Position numbers and translations under genes: made by a program
Shown here: in pieces, positions 59,001 to 64,000 of the stretch
Position numbering within the stretch: the first letter of the stretch is position 1
How the letters are laid out: each line of letters begins with the position of its first letter
The notes under the pieces: generated by a model
What the model was told of the DNA's origin: nothing
The model's database searches: none
Seen by the model: the letters and a program-made list of their open reading frames with translations, nothing else
Source: Scortum barcoo
Lineage: Eukaryota; Chordata; Actinopteri; Centrarchiformes; Terapontidae
Direction: 5' to 3'
DNA: 64,000 nucleotides
NCBI GenBank assembly: GCA_023238725.1
Contig: CM041541.1
Span: 9,024,884 to 9,088,883 of the forward strand

Positions 59001-60854
59001 CCAGGAGCTTTCCAACATATTAATACTCATATATTTGGTGACAGTTTTTTTTTTTTTTTTGCATATATCTGCACAGATTTTGATTAAAACACATTTAATA
59101 ACAGGTTATCTGTGCAAAACCATCATCATTTGGCCACACAGTTTGCCAAGCTCCTCCAAGCTAACTACCTCACTTTTACACAGTCCTGAGCAATAAAAAT
59201 CTATCAAAATCCTTGTTTGGAGCTAACTAAACATGCATCAGGCATTGAACAGGAGGTGGTAGAATCGATAGCTCATGTTAAGACAGAATTAAAGAGGAAA
59301 TTTCAGCAGCATACAAACCTAATGGAAAGACACGTTAGATGCAAACATGTATCCATTTGCTTTATGAATCTACTTCATAAAAATATAGATAAAAGAGCAG
59401 ACAAGAGGGAAAAAAAAGATGCTAGAGGATTTTGTTACCAACAGAAAGACACTGGATTGGTATCGATCCTTTCATCTAAGTCTCGGCCAGAAACTGAATA
59501 TTTCCCATATTATAAAACAATGTGGCAACCTCGCTGGCTCAAAGAGTAAATTAAATCAATAACTGCAAATATACTCAACTACACAACACAAGAGCGCCCT
59601 GGTTCCTCGGTTTAAAGTCAGCTGCCTCTTTGAAAAGTTCAGTCACCAAAGGTTGTTTATTGCTGTTGAACTCGGACGTCTTTGCATTTCACTGTGGAAA
59701 GTGCACGTCGACTTTTGACTTCCAGGTGAAGCCGAGTCAGACGATGTGAGAGTGAAAAGGAGGCTGACAAGAGCACCTGAAGTAGCTCCCATTAACCCGC
59801 ATTGATTTAAGGCATGAAGTCTACTGAGTTGAAATTGGAGGTAATCACTTTTGGTTGAAATGTTCACATTCAGTCTCGCGCTGCTTGAATCCACGGGTTG
59901 GATATTACTCAAAGGGCAATTACAGCTGTTACATTCATGCAGGGGTCTTCTGAGGGAGCAGGAGAAAGAGTGAAAAAAAAGTGTGTTACTAAGTTAAAAA
60001 TGTCTCCAAAATAGCAAAAGGTTCATTTGGGTGTATTTGTTTCTGTGACAGTGTGTACAATACATAATGACAACAACACACCGGCAACAAAACACACATA
60101 TTGGCCTCTTGAAATCAATGCTCCCCTCCCACGCGGCGAGTGTGCGATGGCGTGCAGGACAGCGCGGAGCGAGGCGTTCGGGGCGAGCCGAGGCTATCGG
60201 CTACCTCATCACCTGCAGGCGACGGAGAAATTAGGGGGTGCAGACACTTAAAAAGCCACCATCACCCACACACATCGATTGTAATCAGGGAAAGTGTGGA
60301 GAGAGAAAGAGAGAGCAGGGAAGCGTTTGTTGTGGAGAGACGAGGGGAACAAAGCCATGCGAAAAAACAAAGCTCCCCTCCATATCTGGGAGTCAAGTAG
60401 CACTTGCATGAATCTGTTTTTGTGCTTCGAAAAGCAGCCACAGCACACGATGTGGTTTTTACTTTGATCCCTCACCTCTCTCTACAAGCATGACATCTTT
60501 TCGGATAACTGCTGGTGGTAAAGTAGCCATTAATCTCGAAATAATTTGAATTTCCTTCTGGTGCTAAAATTAATTTGACTCCGAATCAATCAGCGAGCTC
60601 TTTGGCCCCAAGGCAGATGGAGGAGATTGGTCTTAAACTACAAAATACCCCTTTTGCACCCTCATGGTTTCTCTTCAATAACAGCAGCAGAGCTGAGAAG
60701 ACATTAAGGATATTTTACAGCCGTTACTTGCGTAATTCACTCATAAATTTGGGGTCTGTGGGGGATACGATCGTAATGAGCTTTGACTCTTAAAAACAGA
60801 TGCATGTCAGCTGTGTGAAATTTCTATATTTTACCAGCAAACCCTCAGAGTTAG

Positions 60855-61080
60855 AGCACTGGGTGATTATCTTAGCTTAGCTTAAAGACTGGAAACAGGT
60901 GGAAATGGTTAGCCTGGGTCCGTCTAATAATAAAACAATGCCTATCAGCACCTCCAAAGCTCACTAATGAACACGTATATTGTTTGTTTGATCCGCTCAG
61001 GAAGTTCCCGCTGTAGTACTTTGCTATCTGTTTCTATTCCCACAAGAAGTTGAAGGACTCTGAAACTTTGAAGGCAATTA
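60855..61080. repeat. teleost interspersed repeat fragment (TTAGCTTAGCTTAAAGACTGG type)
   Basis: Contains TTAGCTTAGCTTAAAGACTG, GGTTAGCCTGGGTCCGTCTA and AGCACCTCCAAAGCTCACTA. It is the opposite orientation of the repeat type seen at 13707-13855. Confidence 0.6.
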
Positions 61081-62825
61081 ATGATGAAGGAAAAGCCGTT
61101 TGTTTAAAGCAGCTGTGGTGAACGTTCCAGTGAATTTCAGCCGCAGAGTCAAAGTGTCTCAGTCGGGTCCAAATGCTCTTCCTTTATGGATGTTCCCTTC
61201 ACAGTCTGCTTGGTTTGGAGTACTCTTGCATTGAGAGCACAGCTTAAGAGGGGGAGAGAAAGGCAGGTAACAGAGGGTGAAAGGCCTATTTGGTATTTTG
61301 TCAGACACCCCCGCAGTATCAGTACATACACCACACTTGCTTAACTCGGATTAACTTCATAAATTCCCCGAACGATGTTATTTCCAGCACGGTGATCAAT
61401 GGGAAGCTATTGGCAGTGCTTCGGGCGCGCAGGCTCAGAAAGCTGCAGTCTTTAGTCTCATCTGAAGTATGATTCTTTTTCGCAGCAACTCTCATAAATA
61501 AACCAGCGTCTAAAGACACAAAAAGGAATGAGATTAAATCATCACTCAACGGCCCCGCACTGGGAGTTAACGTATTTTTGAAGCCTACAGTGAATAACCG
61601 AATGAAAGCCCTTTGAATATAAGGCACCTTTACAGAATGATAAAGAGGCTCATGAAAGGCAATAACAGCACATTAACAAGCATTTTAAAAGTCAATCTAG
61701 AGGATAAATAAATTATAATTAGTGTCCTTGTGTGAGCTAGACTATTATCACACCACAAACCTTTTAAGTAAAACGTCTGAATTGTGTGTTTCCTAAAAGG
61801 AAAATAAGGTGAATAATGTAAACAGCCAGACAGACAGATGGTTAAACAAGAAAAAGGACAAAGTTCAATAGAGACATGAGGCTTAAGAAACTTTCATTTG
61901 AAAGTGTTTTCTCCGGCTGCGGTATAATTCATTCACGCTCAAGTCTCAGACCGGAATATTTCACGGTTAGGTGGAGTGATGGAGGAAAAAAACTCGTCTC
62001 CTCCTCATCTCCCTAAATGGGCGATTCTTTAGAACCATGCAGTGTGAATACATTTTGGTAAAAGCACTCTTAGGAAAGCCAGCTCCTTCCTGAAGGACCG
62101 AACCTTTGTTGTGTCAGTGCTGTAGTGGCAATGATTTTGTTAAAAAAAAAAAAAAAGAAAACTCCTGTCGCCTGAATGCATTTCACCACATCAACACACA
62201 TGGAAACAAACAGCTGTGTTTGGGTCTATGCCAAGAAGGCAAGAGATCTGACAGCAGGAACATCGGCTTGATTCATGGCGTTGGAAAAGTCCTGCATCTC
62301 AAGGACAAAAGATTCCACCTAATAGAGATGAAACATCAGGTGAAATGGTGCCTGACATGGCTGCTATTACTGTGATGGTGATTCTGTTTGAAGAGAATCA
62401 CCATTATGACAAAGTGGCGGCTTTTTCTGAGGTATGTGTGAAGTTTGGAGGTGCAAGCATTAAAGAAATATACCCCCCCTTTCCTAATTGAGACTTTATT
62501 ACAGGTGCCACTGCAAGATTAGCTTGAAAGCAGGATGGTGGAATGGGCTCTATGACAAATAATAGGAAATTCACCTTGCTGAGGGTGCAAAAAATATATT
62601 AATAAACTACAAACTGTTTTGTTCTCCCGCCAACACCTAAAGGGGAATATTTGGCCTCTTTGTTGCTGCACTGTGTTTCACAGCCGGATGGTTAGAGATG
62701 GAGTTAGGTGCTAAAATTATGTGTAATAAATATTAAAAAAAAGGAAGTCCACATATGCAACCAGCACAGTTTCACAGATTGTAAGAGTATATAGCCATGT
62801 TTGCAGCTTTGTGAGGATGTACTGT

Positions 62826-62845
62826 AAAAAAAAAAAAAAAAAAAA
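62826..62845. repeat. poly(A) tract
   Basis: About 20 uninterrupted A residues, with a T-rich run shortly after. A similar A tract lies at 54842-54859. Confidence 0.9.
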
Positions 62846-64000
62846 GAGCTTTTTTTGTCGTTGTTGTTCAACAAGTGTAGTGTCGGCAAAGATGTGAAAA
62901 ATGAGATACAGTAGATATTATTACTGCGTTGGTACGAATGCTTCATCAGAAAGTGAGTCCTGCATTTTGTTTGTGCAGCTCAGTCACATCCTCGCTCTCT
63001 CTGTCAGACTCTTCGAAGCGTTCAGATTGATTTTCTCTGGCGGTTAACATTTCCCTTTTTGAGCTCCTCACCATGACAGTCAGTGATTTGTTTTGGCCGT
63101 ATGGTAGATATTCTAACTGCAGAAAGTTTTTGCAGTAAAGACAATTTAGCCTGGTTTTCATTTTTTCCCCTCCAGAACAGGTTACACGAGCCACCTAAAC
63201 CTCCTGCAGGTAAAACTGGACTTATTCAATGCCTTAAGTGGTGACTAAGGTTTTGCAGTTCAACCTTGTTTGAATGCAGAAATATTAAAAGTAGCTCTCA
63301 ACAGCCACATCAAAGCTGGCTGCCATAGAGAGGTTGGAGATGTGATATTGTTTAAATATGATAATAATGCATACGTTATAAGCTCCTATCAGTGAAATGC
63401 TGCAATAAAAGTAATAAAGCCCACAAGAGATGAGTGCTCTCTGGATTTTGTTACCTAAAGGGAGAAAAACGAATCATAAAATGATATAAAAAAATGAATG
63501 ACTTCAAATGGGATTTCATCTGGTGAGCTTTGTTACAGACTGACAGTAAAACAAGGCTTCTCACTTGACTGGGTTTTACTTTCGTTTCAGCTCGCTGGTT
63601 GATTATAATCTATTTCATCAAAGATGCACACAAAACTAGCCAAGCTGGGAATAATATGCTGCGCGGCAGAAGAAGAAGAGACAGCTTCACATCACACCGA
63701 GGCCACTCAGTCCAGGAGAATTCAAACCGTCTTTGTAAGCTGATTTTTCAAGAAAGAAATTGTGTAAACATTTCAAACAGAGGCATTACCTCGTCTTTGA
63801 AACTTCAGGAATTATCGTGTTTCTTTGAAGTCTGAAAGGAATGAGACATTTTCAGGGTGTTTTGTTTGCACAGCAGAGAAAGTGGGATGCATTGTCTGTC
63901 TGTCTTAGTTTGACTGAGTAGACGTCACATATACAGGACTTTCTGTACATATGGTGCCTCCATCTGGGGGGTTTGATCTCCTGAACAGCAAGCGATGCAC

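Larger units (their letters stand above)
56058..64000. other. intergenic to the right edge, no gene seen
   Basis: I see no supported gene. The longest frames (56579-56995 minus, 59217-59549 plus, 61319-61627 minus) lack domains, good starts or coding bias. Content includes CA-rich patches near 56900, a poly(T) tract near 59050, a repeat fragment at 60855-61080 and a poly(A) tract at 62826-62845. CpG-richer patches at 56590-56720 and 60120-60220 could be regulatory, but nothing else supports this. Confidence 0.5.

Noticed and set aside
59217..59549. 110-codon charged frame in the right-hand intergenic region
   Set aside because: It has no recognised motif, weak start context and no supporting splice or poly(A) context. 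It is likely chance, though it is the best of the unassigned frames there.

Overview
The window looks like nuclear DNA from a teleost fish, probably a percomorph; I cannot name the species. It is AT-rich with long non-coding stretches and many CA/GT microsatellites. It carries teleost-type mobile elements: a Tc1/mariner-like MITE, L2/Rex1-like and RTE/Rex3-like LINE pieces, terminal-inverted-repeat elements and an LTR-type remnant. Two well-conserved vertebrate genes, LIG4 and NALF1 (FAM155A), lie on the + strand in the same relative order and orientation as in human 13q33.

Layout. 0-7 kb: a possible terminal coding exon touches the left edge, followed by a MITE, a decayed LINE fragment and a GC/CpG-richer stretch near 3.7-4.4 kb with promoter-like signals. 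7-11.6 kb: lig4, with a candidate non-coding first exon near 7.1 kb and a two-exon coding region (8660-10722 and 10802-11474; 911 aa). 11.6-15.5 kb: intergenic with repeat debris. 15.5-45.2 kb: nalf1, with a CpG-island 5' end, three coding exons (16106-16792, 38381-38552, 41031-41329; 385 aa), a 21.6-kb first intron and a long inferred 3' UTR carrying a TIR element. 45.2-49.2 kb: a LINE fragment on the minus strand, then an intronless 508-codon coiled-coil gene. Its C-terminal third resembles the C-terminal coiled coil of the ciliary protein CFAP57 and it lacks WD repeats. 51.4-53.6 kb: an RTE-type LINE with an exact 13-bp target-site duplication, 5'-truncated and missing the reverse-transcriptase core. 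54.8-56.1 kb: a pair of diverged direct repeats that fit a decayed LTR element. 56.1-64 kb: no recognisable gene.

Gene functions. LIG4 seals double-strand breaks in non-homologous end joining together with XRCC4. NALF1 is the membrane-bound auxiliary subunit of the NALCN sodium-leak channel. They are neighbours by conserved synteny and do not share a pathway. The coiled-coil gene is the least explained item. It has retrogene features (no intron, its own poly(A) signal, a LINE next door) and a proline/alanine tail encoded by an unstable tandem repeat in which the reading frame has shifted.
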